A DNA stretch of 64,000 nt from Streptomyces sp. NRRL F-5122 (GTDB lineage Bacteria > Actinomycetota > Actinomycetes > Streptomycetales > Streptomycetaceae), in NCBI RefSeq assembly GCF_001507435.1, contig NZ_LMWH01000281.1, positions 1-64,000 on the forward strand, written 5' to 3'. The first letter of the stretch is position 1. Every line of letters starts with the position of its first letter. The notes below the pieces were generated by a model. The model was not told the origin of the DNA and ran no database searches. It was given only the letters and a program-made list of their open reading frames with translations. The position numbers and the translations under genes were made by a program. Shown piece after piece: positions 9,311 through 17,980 of the stretch.

Positions 9311-9460
9311 CAGCCTTGGTAGACGGTGAGGGCCGTCGGTGGGAAGGGCGACCTTCAAGGTGCTGAAGGTGCGCAGCCATCGAAGCGATCGCTGCGCAGC
9401 GGAGTGTCGACGCCTCCCGGGGGAACACGTGTGCCATCAACTCATGAAGGGGCGACAGGC

Positions 9461-9724
9461 ATGGAGATCTCAAGCATCATCAGCGCGATCGTCATCGGCA
9501 TCGTGATCGGTGTCCTTGGCCGACTCGTGGTCCCTGGCCGACAGCACATCGGCATCCTGTGGACGATCGTCATCGGCATCATCGCCGCCTTCATCGGCAC
9601 GGCCATCGCAGCGGGCATCGGCGTCGCCGACACCGACGGCGTCGACTGGATCGAATGGCTCATCCAGATCGCCCTCGCGGCAGTGGGCGTGGCTGCACTC
9701 AGCAAGGTCAAGGTGCGCCACTGA
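9461..9724 (+). CDS. GlsB/YeaQ/YmgE family stress-response membrane protein, 87 aa
   Basis: Very hydrophobic small protein with three likely membrane helices (SIISAIVIGIVIGVLGRLVV; ILWTIVIGIIAAFIGTAIAA; WLIQIALAAVGVAAL), with the loop GRLVVPGRQHIG and a basic C-terminal KVKVRH, as expected of the transglycosylase-associated GlsB/YeaQ family (usual length 80-90 aa). The start at 9461 is preferred over 9326 because GAAGGGGCGAC lies just upstream and the extension is not conserved-looking. Family members are linked to general stress, but their biochemical role is not known. A hairpin terminator follows at 9767. Confidence 0.88.
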   Translation: MEISSIISAIVIGIVIGVLGRLVVPGRQHIGILWTIVIGIIAAFIGTAIAAGIGVADTDGVDWIEWLIQIALAAVGVAALSKVKVRH

Positions 9725-9766
9725 CAGACGACTTCAGCCCCTAGCGAAACCTGACCAGCTCGGTTT

Positions 9767-9805
9767 GCCGCGCCTGCAGGTGACACTTTGCCCCGCAGGC
9801 GCGGC
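9767..9805 (+). terminator. Hairpin terminator after the GlsB gene
   Basis: Perfect 11-bp stem (GCCGCGCCTGC / GCAGGCGCGGC) with a 17-base loop, 42 bases after the stop at 9724. No T-tract, which is usual in high-GC actinobacteria. Confidence 0.7.
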
Positions 9806-9901
9806 GGCCGCGTTCTGATGGTCATGCTGCCCTCCCGGCGGCCAAAACGCGCACGCTGTGTACCGAGAAGAGTTGGTCCAGCGGGGCGAACGGCCCTCCG
9901 G

Positions 9902-10570
9902 TCACAAGTCGTCGGGTTCTACCTGAGTCTGCAGACGTGCACCGATGTCCATAGCCCATTCCAGAGCCCACGCCCGCAGGGCGTCGATCTGCCCGGACTC
10001 AAGCCCGTAATCTGCGTAGTCCTGGTCATCCCACCATTCCGTGCCGGCCAGGCGGTCGCGAAGGTCTTCCAGGTTGAAGTCGTACCGTGCGTGCCGTCGA
10101 CCCAGGTTCTCGAGGTCTGCTTGGGAATGGTGCTGGGAGGCAGCATGGACGTCGATGAGATCGCGGACCGCGCCTCGGTCGGCGAGGGCTCTCACCTTCG
10201 TGCCGATCACGTCGTCCAGCGACAGTACAGGGCCGTACTCGCTGGACACCGGCGGATGCCACAGGACTTCTTTCAGGATCGACCTCGCACCGTTCGCCGG
10301 AACCGGGATCGGTGGCCAGGAGACGGCCCGAGAGCGCTCCGACCTCGATCTGTTCCACCTGCCAGCCCTGTGCTGTGAGCCCGTCGCTCACCACGCGGAT
10401 GATCTCGCTGATCGGTGCCGGGTTCTCGGTGGCCACATCGACGTCCTGGGAGAGGCGGTCGACCAAGCCATGGACTTGGACGGCGTAACCACCGGTGATC
10501 ACCAGCGGGTATGGGCTCCCACTGCCAGGACGTCGGCCAGGAGGCGACGGTGCAGTTCTGACAGCCTCAC
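9902..10570 (-). pseudogene. Nucleotidyltransferase, AbiEii/AbiGii toxin-like, broken by two frameshifts
   Basis: Three frames together make one protein: VRLSELHRRLLADVLAVGA from a GTG at 10570, then PYPLVITGGYAVQVHGLV and LSQDVDVATE (the GG..DxD-type nucleotidyltransferase core), then KEVLWHPPVSSEYGPVLSL and VIGTKVRALADRGAVRDLID to 9902. Frame changes lie near 10510 and near 10290; the second is consistent with a two-base loss at EVD(I)LKE. The GTG overlaps the stop of the 118-aa gene upstream as GTGA, indicating translational coupling in the ancestor. AbiEii-type proteins act as nucleotidyltransferase toxins or phage-defence effectors with a partner; this copy should be inactive. Confidence 0.8.
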
Positions 10571-10923
10571 GCGGCCGTGGCCCCGCCCGGGCGCAGTTCA
10601 GGGAAGCGGATCTCCCAGGCGTCGCGGAGGGGACGGCTGATCAGTGTGCGCAGCACCGGCCACTGAGCAATGAGCAGGTCACGGTCGAGGAAAGCGGTCA
10701 GGTCCTGACGCTGCCCTTCCGTCAGAACGGTGCGGTAGAGGCTCATCCGCGAGCGGGCCTGGCTGAGCCCGTACGAGCGACGGCCGGACCAGACCACGTG
10801 CAAGGGCAGCTCCACCGTGCCGGCCACCGGACCGGCGAGCTCGTCCAATGAGGCCGGCAATCGCCGGGCGTACTGCTCGCGCAGCGTCTCGAATGCGCCC
10901 GGTGCCGGGGAGGAGGCGGACAT
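10567..10923 (-). CDS. Hypothetical partner of the broken nucleotidyltransferase, 118 aa
   Basis: Start ATG at 10923 (MSASSPAPGAFETLREQYARRLPAS), ending in a TGA that overlaps the GTG of the downstream nucleotidyltransferase by four bases. The sequence is soluble and mixed in composition (WSGRRSYGLSQARSRMSLYR; LISRPLRDAWEIRFPEL). I do not recognise a named domain and see no helix-turn-helix. The tight coupling suggests that the two proteins work together, as antitoxin-toxin or regulator-effector. Because the partner is broken, this gene may be an orphan. Confidence 0.7.
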   Translation of the reverse strand: MSASSPAPGAFETLREQYARRLPASLDELAGPVAGTVELPLHVVWSGRRSYGLSQARSRMSLYRTVLTEGQRQDLTAFLDRDLLIAQWPVLRTLISRPLRDAWEIRFPELRPGGATAA

Positions 10924-11017
10924 GCCTGCCAGTATCGCCCCTCGAGCACCGTGATGACCACGCAATCCACGCGATCGCCCCCGGAGGCTCAGCCGCCCGA
11001 TGCATGGATCGTCGGCG

Positions 11018-11536
11018 TCACCCCCCTGTGCTTCGCTGCCATCGGATCTCACCCTCGTGCCATACGCCGGTGGGAGTGAGCCCGGCGGCAGCGGCGACGG
11101 CAGCCGATGCCCGATGTTCGGGATGGATGTGGGCGATGACGGTGTGCACCGGCTGCCGGCCGAGCCAGTCGACGAGTCCTTGGGCTGCTTCTGTGGCGAT
11201 GCCCCGCCCTTGCCACGGGGTCCCCACCACCCAGGCGATCTCGGCAACCAGGCCGTCCGTGGACGGACCGACCGTCGCCTGGACTGTGCCCGTCAGACAG
11301 TCTTCGTCGCGGAGCAGGATCACCCAGTTCAGCCAGGACACGGCGGGTTCGGGAGAGCCCGCGGTCATGCGCTGATAGCGCGAGCGCAGAGCGTGCAAGG
11401 TGTCCGGAGCACCGCCGATAAAGGTGTGCAGGGCCGGATCGGACAGCACCGCGGCCATCTCCTCGGCATGCTCAACTTGCAGCGGAAGCAGTATCAGTCT
11501 CTGGGTGCCGATGGCCTCCGCCACGAGCCTGCTCAC
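11018..11536 (-). CDS. GNAT family N-acetyltransferase, 172 aa
   Basis: Acetyltransferase fold signatures: TQRLILLPLQVEHAEEMA at the N-terminus, AEIAWVVGTPWQGRGIATEAA (motif A, the acetyl-CoA pyrophosphate loop) near residues 95-115, and a C-terminal HPEHRASAAVAAAAGLTPTG motif. Of RimJ/RimL type; substrate unknown. Its ATG overlaps the stop of a small upstream reading frame by ATGA, so the two may be translationally coupled. Confidence 0.88.
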   Translation of the reverse strand: MSRLVAEAIGTQRLILLPLQVEHAEEMAAVLSDPALHTFIGGAPDTLHALRSRYQRMTAGSPEPAVSWLNWVILLRDEDCLTGTVQATVGPSTDGLVAEIAWVVGTPWQGRGIATEAAQGLVDWLGRQPVHTVIAHIHPEHRASAAVAAAAGLTPTGVWHEGEIRWQRSTGG

Positions 11537-11730
11537 GCAGCCACCGCCTGTGGGCGCAGAAGCGCCTTACTGCCGGATGGGTATCCGATCCCGCCGGACG
11601 CGCCGACGTCCGCCCAGGTGCCCGACGAGGCAGAGATCGCCCAACGCACCCGACCGCCGGTCACAGGACCACGGGCGTCCATCCGCAGTACCGGTCCCGT
11701 GAACAGCTGGTCCACGCTCATACCCTCCAC
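11533..11730 (-). CDS. Possible small protein upstream of the GNAT gene, 65 aa
   Basis: Short frame ending in an ATGA overlap with the acetyltransferase start. The middle reads MSVDQLFTGPVLRMDARGP and then VRWAISASSGTWADVGAS, plausible for a small beta-rich protein or a fragment. No domain is recognised. The overlap is the main support; it could be chance. Confidence 0.35.
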   Translation of the reverse strand: MEGMSVDQLFTGPVLRMDARGPVTGGRVRWAISASSGTWADVGASGGIGYPSGSKALLRPQAVAA

Positions 11731-12187
11731 CCTCGCACCGTGCCGGGCCGGTCAAGCATCGGGCACCTCCATCGAGGCGGCCGTGCCGCGACCAGAACCC
11801 CCCAAGGCGAAGACCGTCTCCCGCTACACCCGGAGCCGTCTCCAGCCCCGGCAGTGTCTTCTGAAGCCTTTGCCGCCGTCTACCGGTGTGGAAACTACTA
11901 CGGCAGCGCCCGTACCGACTGGTCCGGGGGCCCTTACCGAGGTCCGTACCGGGGTGAGCAGGTCAGCTCGGCCCGCGTGACCGCGGCATCCGCACACTCC
12001 GCTCCATGGCGGCCCTTACGGCGGCAGGCCCCCGTATCGGGTGAGGCGGGGAGCGGGCCCTGCACGTGAGGGCGGTGCGGCCGCAGTGCGCGGCCACACC
12101 GCCAGGGTTCTCTGTCGCCTCAGGTGCGCTGCCGACAACGGAGACGGCCTTCTCGGGCAGCCGTTCGCGTCGTAGCAGGGGACGGGG
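11731..12187. other. Intergenic, no gene supported
   Basis: About 450 bases upstream of the small frame and downstream of the beta-helix gene. Translations are proline/arginine-rich with no recognisable segment. Confidence 0.4.
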
Positions 12188-13243
12188 TCAGCCCGTGCAG
12201 CGGGGGACGCTGTGGAGGGGGGCGCAGTTGGCCGGGAAGTTCCTCACGACGGAGCTGCGGATGAGGTCCACCGGGAACGGCGGCAGGGTCGCGTTCGGCT
12301 GGGCTTCCATGCGTGCGCTCGTGCCGATGAACAGGTGCAGGAAGCTTCCGGGGTTCGAGATGCCGCCGCCGGAGCTGCCGTTGGAGGTGTTGCGGGTGAC
12401 GGTGCTGCGGTAGAGCGTCGTCGGCTCGTCGGCGCCGAGGCGGATGCCGCCGCCGTCGTTCCGGGCGATGTTTCCGCTGACCTGGGTGGAGTTCAGCCGC
12501 AGCGGCCCGGTGTGGAGGTTGATCGCGAGGTTGACGAGGCCGCCCCCGAGGTCACCGGAGTCGTTGTGCTCGACCGACGTGTTGGTGAGCGTGGTGTTTC
12601 CCGCGGTGGCGAGACCCCCGCCCCAGATCCCGCTCGCGTTGCCGCGCAGGGCGCCGCCCTGCATCGTCATCGTGCCGTTGGTGGCCACGCCACCGCCGAA
12701 GGCCGCCCGGTTGTAGCTGACCGTGGTGTTCCTCAGGACGAGCGTTCCCTGCTGGTTCCAGATCCCGCCGCCGGTGCCGGCCCGGTTGTTCCTGACCGTC
12801 GAGTCGGTCAGGGTGAGGGCGCCGCCGGCGTTGAGGATGCCTCCACCGTCGGAGTCGTCGGCGCCCGTCTCGCCGTAGCGCACGGTGACCGACTTCAGAC
12901 TCAGGCTGCCGCCCGCCCGTACGTGGAAGATGCGGAAGGGTGCGGCGGCATTGCGCTCGATGGTGGTGTCGTCTCCGGTGATCCATACCTTGCCGGCGAT
13001 CTCGGGCAGACCGTCACCGGGGTTGTCGGCCGACGTCAGGGTGTAGACGCACCGGGGGGCAAGGACGATGCTGCCGCTGCCGCTGGTGTTCGCGTTGGTG
13101 ATGGCCGTCTTCAGTGCGGCGACGTCGTTGCACGGGACGCGGGTCGCCGGCTGCGCCTGCGCGGGCGCGGCAGGCAGCAGGGCCAGGCACAGGCCGAGGC
13201 CGGTGACGGCGGTGACGGTGGCGCGTCTGAGCGTGTCAGTCAT
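12188..13243 (-). CDS. Secreted right-handed beta-helix protein, 351 aa
   Basis: A Sec signal peptide covers residues 1-30 (LCLALLPAAPAQA, likely cut after AQA). The mature protein has repeating units of a parallel beta-helix of the polymorphic-membrane-protein/pectate-lyase-like type: GGGILNAGGALTLTDSTVRN, GGGIWNQQGTLVLRNTTVSY, GGGVATNGTMTMQGGALRGN, GGGLATAGNTTLTNTSVEHN and further copies from about residue 135 to 300. Cys residues near the N-terminus (VPCNDV, APRCVY) and the C-terminus (NCAPLH, PRCTG) may form disulfides. Such proteins are extracellular and sometimes bind or cleave polysaccharides; no catalytic residues are evident. An operator-like palindrome lies about 100 bases upstream at 13340. 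Confidence 0.85.
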   Translation of the reverse strand: MTDTLRRATVTAVTGLGLCLALLPAAPAQAQPATRVPCNDVAALKTAITNANTSGSGSIVLAPRCVYTLTSADNPGDGLPEIAGKVWITGDDTTIERNAAAPFRIFHVRAGGSLSLKSVTVRYGETGADDSDGGGILNAGGALTLTDSTVRNNRAGTGGGIWNQQGTLVLRNTTVSYNRAAFGGGVATNGTMTMQGGALRGNASGIWGGGLATAGNTTLTNTSVEHNDSGDLGGGLVNLAINLHTGPLRLNSTQVSGNIARNDGGGIRLGADEPTTLYRSTVTRNTSNGSSGGGISNPGSFLHLFIGTSARMEAQPNATLPPFPVDLIRSSVVRNFPANCAPLHSVPRCTG

Positions 13244-13339
13244 GCGGGTTCCCTTGGCTGTGGGGGGAGGTGAGGCGATCCGGGCGACGCCCAGCTACCG
13301 AGCCTTCGCTCCCTGAGCGCCGGTGATCACCACTCAGGC

Positions 13340-13362
13340 ATACCTGATGATCAGTCAGGTAT
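13340..13362. promoter_or_regulatory. Operator-like inverted repeat upstream of the beta-helix gene
   Basis: Arms ATACCTGA and TCAGGTAT are perfect over 8 bp, separated by TGATCAG, which itself continues the symmetry (CTGA-TGA-TCAG). It lies in the AT-richer stretch between the YceI remnant and the beta-helix start, where a repressor or activator site would be expected. The cognate regulator is not identified. Confidence 0.5.
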
Positions 13363-13499
13363 ATCGGGGGTGCCCCCGCCCGGCGCACTGCGGTCCAGCC
13401 GTTCGGACGCACCGCCGAGCCCCGGGCGGGCCATGGGGTTCGCTGGGGTGGCATCCAGGCCCTGAAGATTCCCGTCGAAGGCGATCAGAGGCCGGCGCT

Positions 13500-14054
13500 C
13501 CGGGACGAGCCGACACCTGGCCCGGTGGGGTCTCTGGGCCGAGTAGCAGCGCGGAGACGCTGAGTTCGAGCCGCACCTTGTCGCTGAGCAGGATGTTCCC
13601 GGCCGCGAGGAGGACGTTCCAGGCGAGGCCCCAGTCGCCGGAGGGTGGCCGAGCCCTCGAAGCCGATCCGCCGCTGCCGTCGGGGTCGCGGACGGCGCCG
13701 CCGTAGCCGAGGCCGAGGCGCAGCGGCGGTTCGACGTTCTTGATCCTCAGGTTCCCCCGTCATGCCGAAGACGCCCCCGCCCAGGGGACGACCGCGATGG
13801 ACCGGAAGAGGATGAGGGGGAAGGCCGCGGCGTCCAGGAAGCCGGGGCCGGCGATGCGGGAGTCCCGCACCGGGACGCCCGGGTCGAGGCTGCCGGTCTG
13901 CACGCTCACATGGGCCTCGGAACGGGCCGGCCGGGGGGCGTCGAGCCGCCCGAAGCCCTCGAAGGCCGTGAATCCGCCCCACACGTCGGTGAGCATGGCG
14001 TGCCGGACGGAGAGGCCGACCGCGCTGTGGACCGGGCCGACATGACGTACGCAC
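13500..14054 (-). pseudogene. YceI family protein, broken by several frameshifts
   Basis: One frame gives VGPVHSAVGLSVRHAMLTDV, FTAFEGFGRLD and FLDAAAFPLILFRS; a second gives NLRIKNVEPPLRLGLGYGGA; a third IGFEGSATL; the second frame returns with DWGLAWNVLLAAGNILLSDK and LELSVSALL. In that order these are the full YceI lipocalin-like fold (DPVHSxVxFxVRH at the start, DWGxxWN near the end). At least three frame changes occur between about 13630 and 13770. YceI proteins bind isoprenoids or similar lipids and are often stress-linked. No intact product is possible from this copy. Confidence 0.8.
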
Positions 14055-14152
14055 CGGTCACTTCCTCCCGAGGAGGAGCCGGGGGAGTGCTCTCCGCGCC
14101 GTTCCCGGGTATGGCGGGTCGACCTCTTCGGACGGGGTGGATCTCGGGGGCT

Positions 14153-14186
14153 GCGGGTGGCCCTGCCGGCGAGCAGGGCCACCCGC
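14153..14186 (-). terminator. Hairpin terminator after the NmrA-like gene
   Basis: Perfect 14-bp stem (GCGGGTGGCCCTGC / GCAGGGCCACCCGC) with a 6-base loop, starting 6 bases past the stop of the gene at 14193. Confidence 0.8.
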
Positions 14187-14192
14187 GGAGGC

Positions 14193-14939
14193 TTACCGCT
14201 GCTGCGCGAACCAGTCGGCGAAACGGGTCGCGGCGAGCTGCGCGCCGGGGCCAGGGACGAGGGAGTCGTCCTGCAACTCGGACCCGTAGTACCGGGCATG
14301 CGGGTCCGCGACGACCTTGCGGGAGTCTTTCTGGGAGGTCAGCACGTCACGCACCAGATCGTCGAAGCGGAACACGTCCGGGCCGGCGATCTCCACCACG
14401 CCGTTGAGGGGCGCGCCGGCCGCGGTACGGGCGACGGCCGTGGCCACGTCGTCGGAGTAGATGGGCTGGAACTTGACGGGCGCGATGCGCACCGTGTCGC
14501 CCTCGGTGCCGGCGTCCGCGATGCCGTTGACGAACTCGAAGAACTGCGTGGCGTGGACGATGGAGTAGGGAATGCCCGACGCCTTGATCAGCTCCTCCTG
14601 GGCCAGCTTGGCGCGGAAGTAGCCGTTCTCCGGGAGCCGGTCGGTGCCGACGATGGAGAGCGCGACGTGGTGGGTGACGCCGGCGTCGGCGTTCGCCTTC
14701 ATGAGGTTGCCGGTGCAGGTGCGGAAGAAGTTCATCACCGCGTCGTCCTCCCACGAGGGCGAGTTGGAGACGTCGACCACGACCTGCGCACCCTGAAGGA
14801 CCTCGGCCAGACCCTCACCCGTCAGGGTGTTCACGCCGGTGTTGGGGGAGGCCGCGACGGCCTCGTGCCCGTGCGCGTTGAGCTTGCTGACGACCTTCGA
14901 GCCGATGAGCCCGGTTCCGCCGATGACTACGACCTTCAT
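14193..14939 (-). CDS. NmrA-like / atypical SDR NAD(P)-binding protein, 248 aa
   Basis: Start ATG at 14939 (MKVVVIGGTGLIGSKVVSKL). GGTGLIGS is the glycine-rich dinucleotide loop of atypical SDRs. The chain follows the NAD(P)H-binding family: TGEGLAEVLQGAQVVVDVSN, then HHVALSIVGTDRLPENGYFR with YxxxK as Y..AK, and IYSDDVATAV. Such proteins are nucleotide-sugar-like epimerases, NmrA redox sensors or quinone reductases; the exact role is not assignable. It stands alone with its own terminator. Confidence 0.88.
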   Translation of the reverse strand: MKVVVIGGTGLIGSKVVSKLNAHGHEAVAASPNTGVNTLTGEGLAEVLQGAQVVVDVSNSPSWEDDAVMNFFRTCTGNLMKANADAGVTHHVALSIVGTDRLPENGYFRAKLAQEELIKASGIPYSIVHATQFFEFVNGIADAGTEGDTVRIAPVKFQPIYSDDVATAVARTAAGAPLNGVVEIAGPDVFRFDDLVRDVLTSQKDSRKVVADPHARYYGSELQDDSLVPGPGAQLAATRFADWFAQQR

Positions 14940-15198
14940 GAATGGAGTCCTCTCGGGTGCTGTCGTGCGCGGAGCGCACGGGACGGTGACTCGCCCACCG
15001 GCACCGGTAGGTAGGTGTTCGCCGGTATGACCGAGCAGCAGGGCAGTTTGTGACAGGGGTCCCGGCCCGGCGGGCCCCCGGTGCCTCCCCTGACCCTCAT
15101 CGACCTCTACGCTGCTTCTTGACCTACGCAGACGCTGCGACGACCTGTCCGAGATCTTCGCGACCGGGCGACGTCTCCAAGCACGCGTCACCGGTGCC

Positions 15199-15453
15199 TC
15201 AAACGACGGCGATGCGAGTCTGATGGCGCAGGTTCCAGCGGCCCAAGGCATCGCGATCCACACGCTCCACGTCGGCCCACCCCTCGACCAGGCGCATGCC
15301 CCGGTGGCTTCCCGTCTCTGATCTGGCACGGACGACGGCCACACGCACCGCCTGCTGCGGATCACCCGCCTCGGGAACGAGGTAGAAGGCCCGAAGGGGA
15401 GACCCTTCCTGCGAGCGATGATGAAGCTCGACCAGCCACCCGTGGATGCTCAT
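15199..15453 (-). CDS. Hypothetical protein, 84 aa
   Basis: Frame starting MSIHGWLVELHHRSQEGSPL and continuing AFYLVPEAGDPQQAVRVAVV has a balanced composition with several aromatic and charged residues, unlike the arginine-rich shadows around it. No domain recognised; no clear ribosome binding site. It could be a real small protein or a fragment. Confidence 0.4.
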   Translation of the reverse strand: MSIHGWLVELHHRSQEGSPLRAFYLVPEAGDPQQAVRVAVVRARSETGSHRGMRLVEGWADVERVDRDALGRWNLRHQTRIAVV

Positions 15454-15955
15454 ATCGTCTGCCCTCGCGTGTCGCGGTGAGCCAATCGGTTCACCTGGCT
15501 ACAAGGCCAGCGTGGACATCCTGCGCCCGCGACAACCAGAGCCGCCTCGTTCCTGGGACTGCCATGACCATGTCCGCCCCAGACAGTCCCACCTGCCTTC
15601 CACCGGTTCAGAGCCCGAGGCAGCGGAAGCTCAACCGCGTACGAGACGGTGGACCCGTCCGCAGGACCGCATCCACCCGAGCACTCCGCCAGCTCATCCG
15701 CTCCGCCACCGGGTCGGCTCGGGAGGGTGGCCCTGGGAGACCGTAGGCTCGGGGAACTGCGTTTGCGAATCCGGCGTACACCCCGGCCGGGGGTGTGACA
15801 GCGAGCAGCCGGCAGGCACTTGGGCCCGACACGGTCAACCACCACTCCCAGGACGCCGTACGCGGTGCCCGGAGGATAGAAGGCGAGCGCTTTTCCGTCG
15901 CAGCCGTCAACCGCGATCTCCGAAGCAGGCGTCGTCCAGTTGCGGGCGGTGACCC
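15454..15955. other. Degraded or non-coding region
   Basis: No intact gene. One minus-strand frame carries the coherent segment GKALAFYPPGTAYGVLGVVV near 15800-15880 that could be a fragment of an unidentified gene, but I cannot place it in a family. Confidence 0.35.
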
Positions 15956-16240
15956 CTATCCGGTCATGGCCTGGGTGCCGAGGACGGTGAGCAGGGTGAG
16001 GCGTTCGGCGTCCTCGGTGCCGGGTTCGGCGGTGTAGACCATGATGCGCAGGTCGCTGCCGGCCACGGTCAGTACATCGCAGTCCAGGCGCAGCGGCCCG
16101 ACTTGGGGGTGGTCGATGGTTTTGCGAGCGGCTTCGTGACGGCCGACCGCTCCGGAATCCCACAGTTCGGCGAAGCGGTCGCTGTGCTCGCGCAGTTCGT
16201 CGACCGCGGGGCCGGAAGTGCGGGGGCCTGAGGCACGCCG
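15956..16240 (-). pseudogene. C-terminal remnant of an MmyB-type XRE regulator
   Basis: The frame ending at 15956 gives LREHSDRFAELWDSGAVGRH, then KTIDHPQVGPLRLDCDVLTV and a final LTVLGTQAMTG. This aligns with the end of the intact MmyB regulator at 19594-20451 (FAELWAEHDVAVRRNDRKRI; HPTLGTIEVNCLSLFS; LSVIGTQDLTPEYRRG). The ligand-binding C-terminal third is kept; the helix-turn-helix part is missing. Confidence 0.7.
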
Positions 16241-16487
16241 GCCGCGGGCCTGCCATGGCCCCTCGGCTTGAGGTTGCGATAGACGTCGCGCCTGGGAGCG
16301 GCGCCCTGGCGTTGCGGGAGGTGTTGCGCAGCTCAACGGCCGGCGTGCATGTCATCCCAGGTCAACAGCCCGAAGCTCGTGGCCGGTCTGCCGGTGTCCC
16401 TCCCTGCGTGCCTTCTCGCACCCTGAAGGGCGTCTTGTGTCCGCGCCACCGTGGCGTGACGCTGCCGGTGCGACACGGCCTGCGGGG

Positions 16488-17090
16488 TCAGCCTGCCGTT
16501 GCGGCGGCCTGTTCCTTTCTGCGCTGCCGGTAGGCGCGCATGGACGCGCGGGAGGCGCACTTCGGGCCGCAGTAGCCGGCCGAGCTGTTGCGCGTCCGGT
16601 CGAAGAAGCAGAAGTGGCAGGGTTCGTGACGGCACGCCCGCAGCCTGTCCCACACGCCCGCGTGGGCGAGTTCGGTGACGTTCGCGAGTACGGTCGCGAA
16701 CAGCCCGGGGATGCCGGTCCGCGTGCCGGCCAGGCTGGCTCCTGCAGCAGTGACGACCGTGGTGAGGGGATACCGGGTCGAGAGGCCGCGCAGCTGCTCC
16801 TCCGCCCGGGCGATTGCCTCGGGTGTGGTGTTCTTGTCGCCTGCATGCGCCAGCAGCACGGTGATCAGGGCGTCGCGCAGTTCGCGTGCTCTGGCAGCGT
16901 CGGCTTCGGTGACGTGGGCGCTCCCCGTGACCAGGCCCTGCTCCTGCAGCCAGGTGTGCATGGTGCGGGCGTCCGCGAAGCGCTCGGGGAGCCGCCGGGG
17001 CCCCGAAGCGTGCGTGTTGAGGAAACGCAGGAGTGTGTCGGCGGCTGCCGGCTGGGTCAGCGGACTGCGCTCGGTCGCGGGTGCGGGCAT
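16488..17090 (-). CDS. CGNR zinc-finger / ABATE domain protein, 200 aa
   Basis: The N-terminal two-thirds are the ABATE (putative stress-induced regulator) domain: LLRFLNTHASGPRRLPERFA and ARELRDALITVLLAHAGD. The C-terminus is a CGNR-type zinc finger, CRHEPCHFCFFDRTRNSS then YCGPKCASRASMRAYRQRRK, with metal-binding Cys residues and a basic tail that should contact DNA. Family length is about 180-210 aa. Family members are presumed transcription regulators. It is divergent from the VOC gene at 17415, which may be its target. Confidence 0.88.
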   Translation of the reverse strand: MPAPATERSPLTQPAAADTLLRFLNTHASGPRRLPERFADARTMHTWLQEQGLVTGSAHVTEADAARARELRDALITVLLAHAGDKNTTPEAIARAEEQLRGLSTRYPLTTVVTAAGASLAGTRTGIPGLFATVLANVTELAHAGVWDRLRACRHEPCHFCFFDRTRNSSAGYCGPKCASRASMRAYRQRRKEQAAATAG

Positions 17091-17414
17091 CGTGCGCGCC
17101 TCCTTTCCCGGTCAGTCTAGGTTGCCTCCCGTTAGGGGTGAAACCGATACGGCCTTCATCCCCTCCCGGTCCGGTGAGGTGTGTCACGAAAGCCCGGATT
17201 CACGCCGGCGCACCTTGGTGGGTTAGTGGCTAATCGTCTACGGTCCTCACCAAGAAGAGGGGCTGAGCCGCTCCTGGAGGTACGGCTCGAAGCCTTCGGT
17301 GATCCGGCCGGTACCCGGCGTGCGCGCACGGTACGGCTCCGCCGCCCTCGTCCCCCTGAGCCGGTGACCCGCCCGTATGCGGCGCGCCACCGTCAACCAA
17401 GAAAAGGACTCTCC

Positions 17415-17888
17415 ATGTACATGAAGCTGGAACTGGCCGTGCTGCCCGTGTCCGATGTCGATCGGGCCAAGGCGTTCTACGAGGCGGCGGGATTCCGCCT
17501 GGATCTGGACAAGGCCGTTCATACGGAGTGGCGCGCGGTGCACCTCACCCCGCCGGGCTCGGAGTGCTCGGTGATGTTCGGTACGGGGCTGACGTCCGCC
17601 GAACCGGGCTCCGCCCAGGGCCTGTATCTGGCCGTCCTCGACATCGAGGAGGCCCGTGCGGAGCTGATCGCCCGTGGTATCGAGGTGAGCGAGGTCTTCC
17701 ACGACGCCGGCGGGCTGCTGTTCCACGGCCACGAGGACGGGGAGATCACCCACCGGCGGGAGGGGCAGGGGCGGCTCGCCGGTCCGCACCCCGACCGCGC
17801 CTCCTATGGCTCATTCGCCACCTTCAGCGACCCGGACGGCAACGGCTGGGTGCTCCAGGAGATCAAGCAGCGCTTCCCCGGGCGCTGA
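17415..17888 (+). CDS. VOC (glyoxalase/bleomycin resistance) family protein, 157 aa
   Basis: Start at 17415 (MYMKLELAVLPVSDVDRAKA) with AAAAGGACTCTCC upstream. Two beta-alpha-beta-beta-beta units are visible: VLPVSDVDRAKAFYEAAGFR at the front and GSFATFSDPDGNGWVLQEIK at the end, with the metal-ligand-type Glu in LQE. VOC proteins include metal-dependent lyases, dioxygenases and antibiotic-binding proteins; no specific substrate can be named. It is divergent from the CGNR regulator. Confidence 0.88.
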   Translation: MYMKLELAVLPVSDVDRAKAFYEAAGFRLDLDKAVHTEWRAVHLTPPGSECSVMFGTGLTSAEPGSAQGLYLAVLDIEEARAELIARGIEVSEVFHDAGGLLFHGHEDGEITHRREGQGRLAGPHPDRASYGSFATFSDPDGNGWVLQEIKQRFPGR

Positions 17889-17944
17889 CACCGGCTCCCT
17901 CCCGCAGGGCCCGTTTCGATCCGGCGGGTCCTGCACCCAAATAA

Positions 17945-17956
17945 GAGCATATGCTC
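17945..17956. promoter_or_regulatory. Perfect 12-bp palindrome GAGCATATGCTC
   Basis: A perfect palindrome in an AT-rich patch, 25 bases before the GTG of the TAT-signal stub. The position, with AAAGGAATTCCC just after it, is that of an operator or promoter of the now-truncated secreted gene. Confidence 0.45.
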
Positions 17957-17980
17957 GTTTTCTGTGAAAGGAATTCCCGT

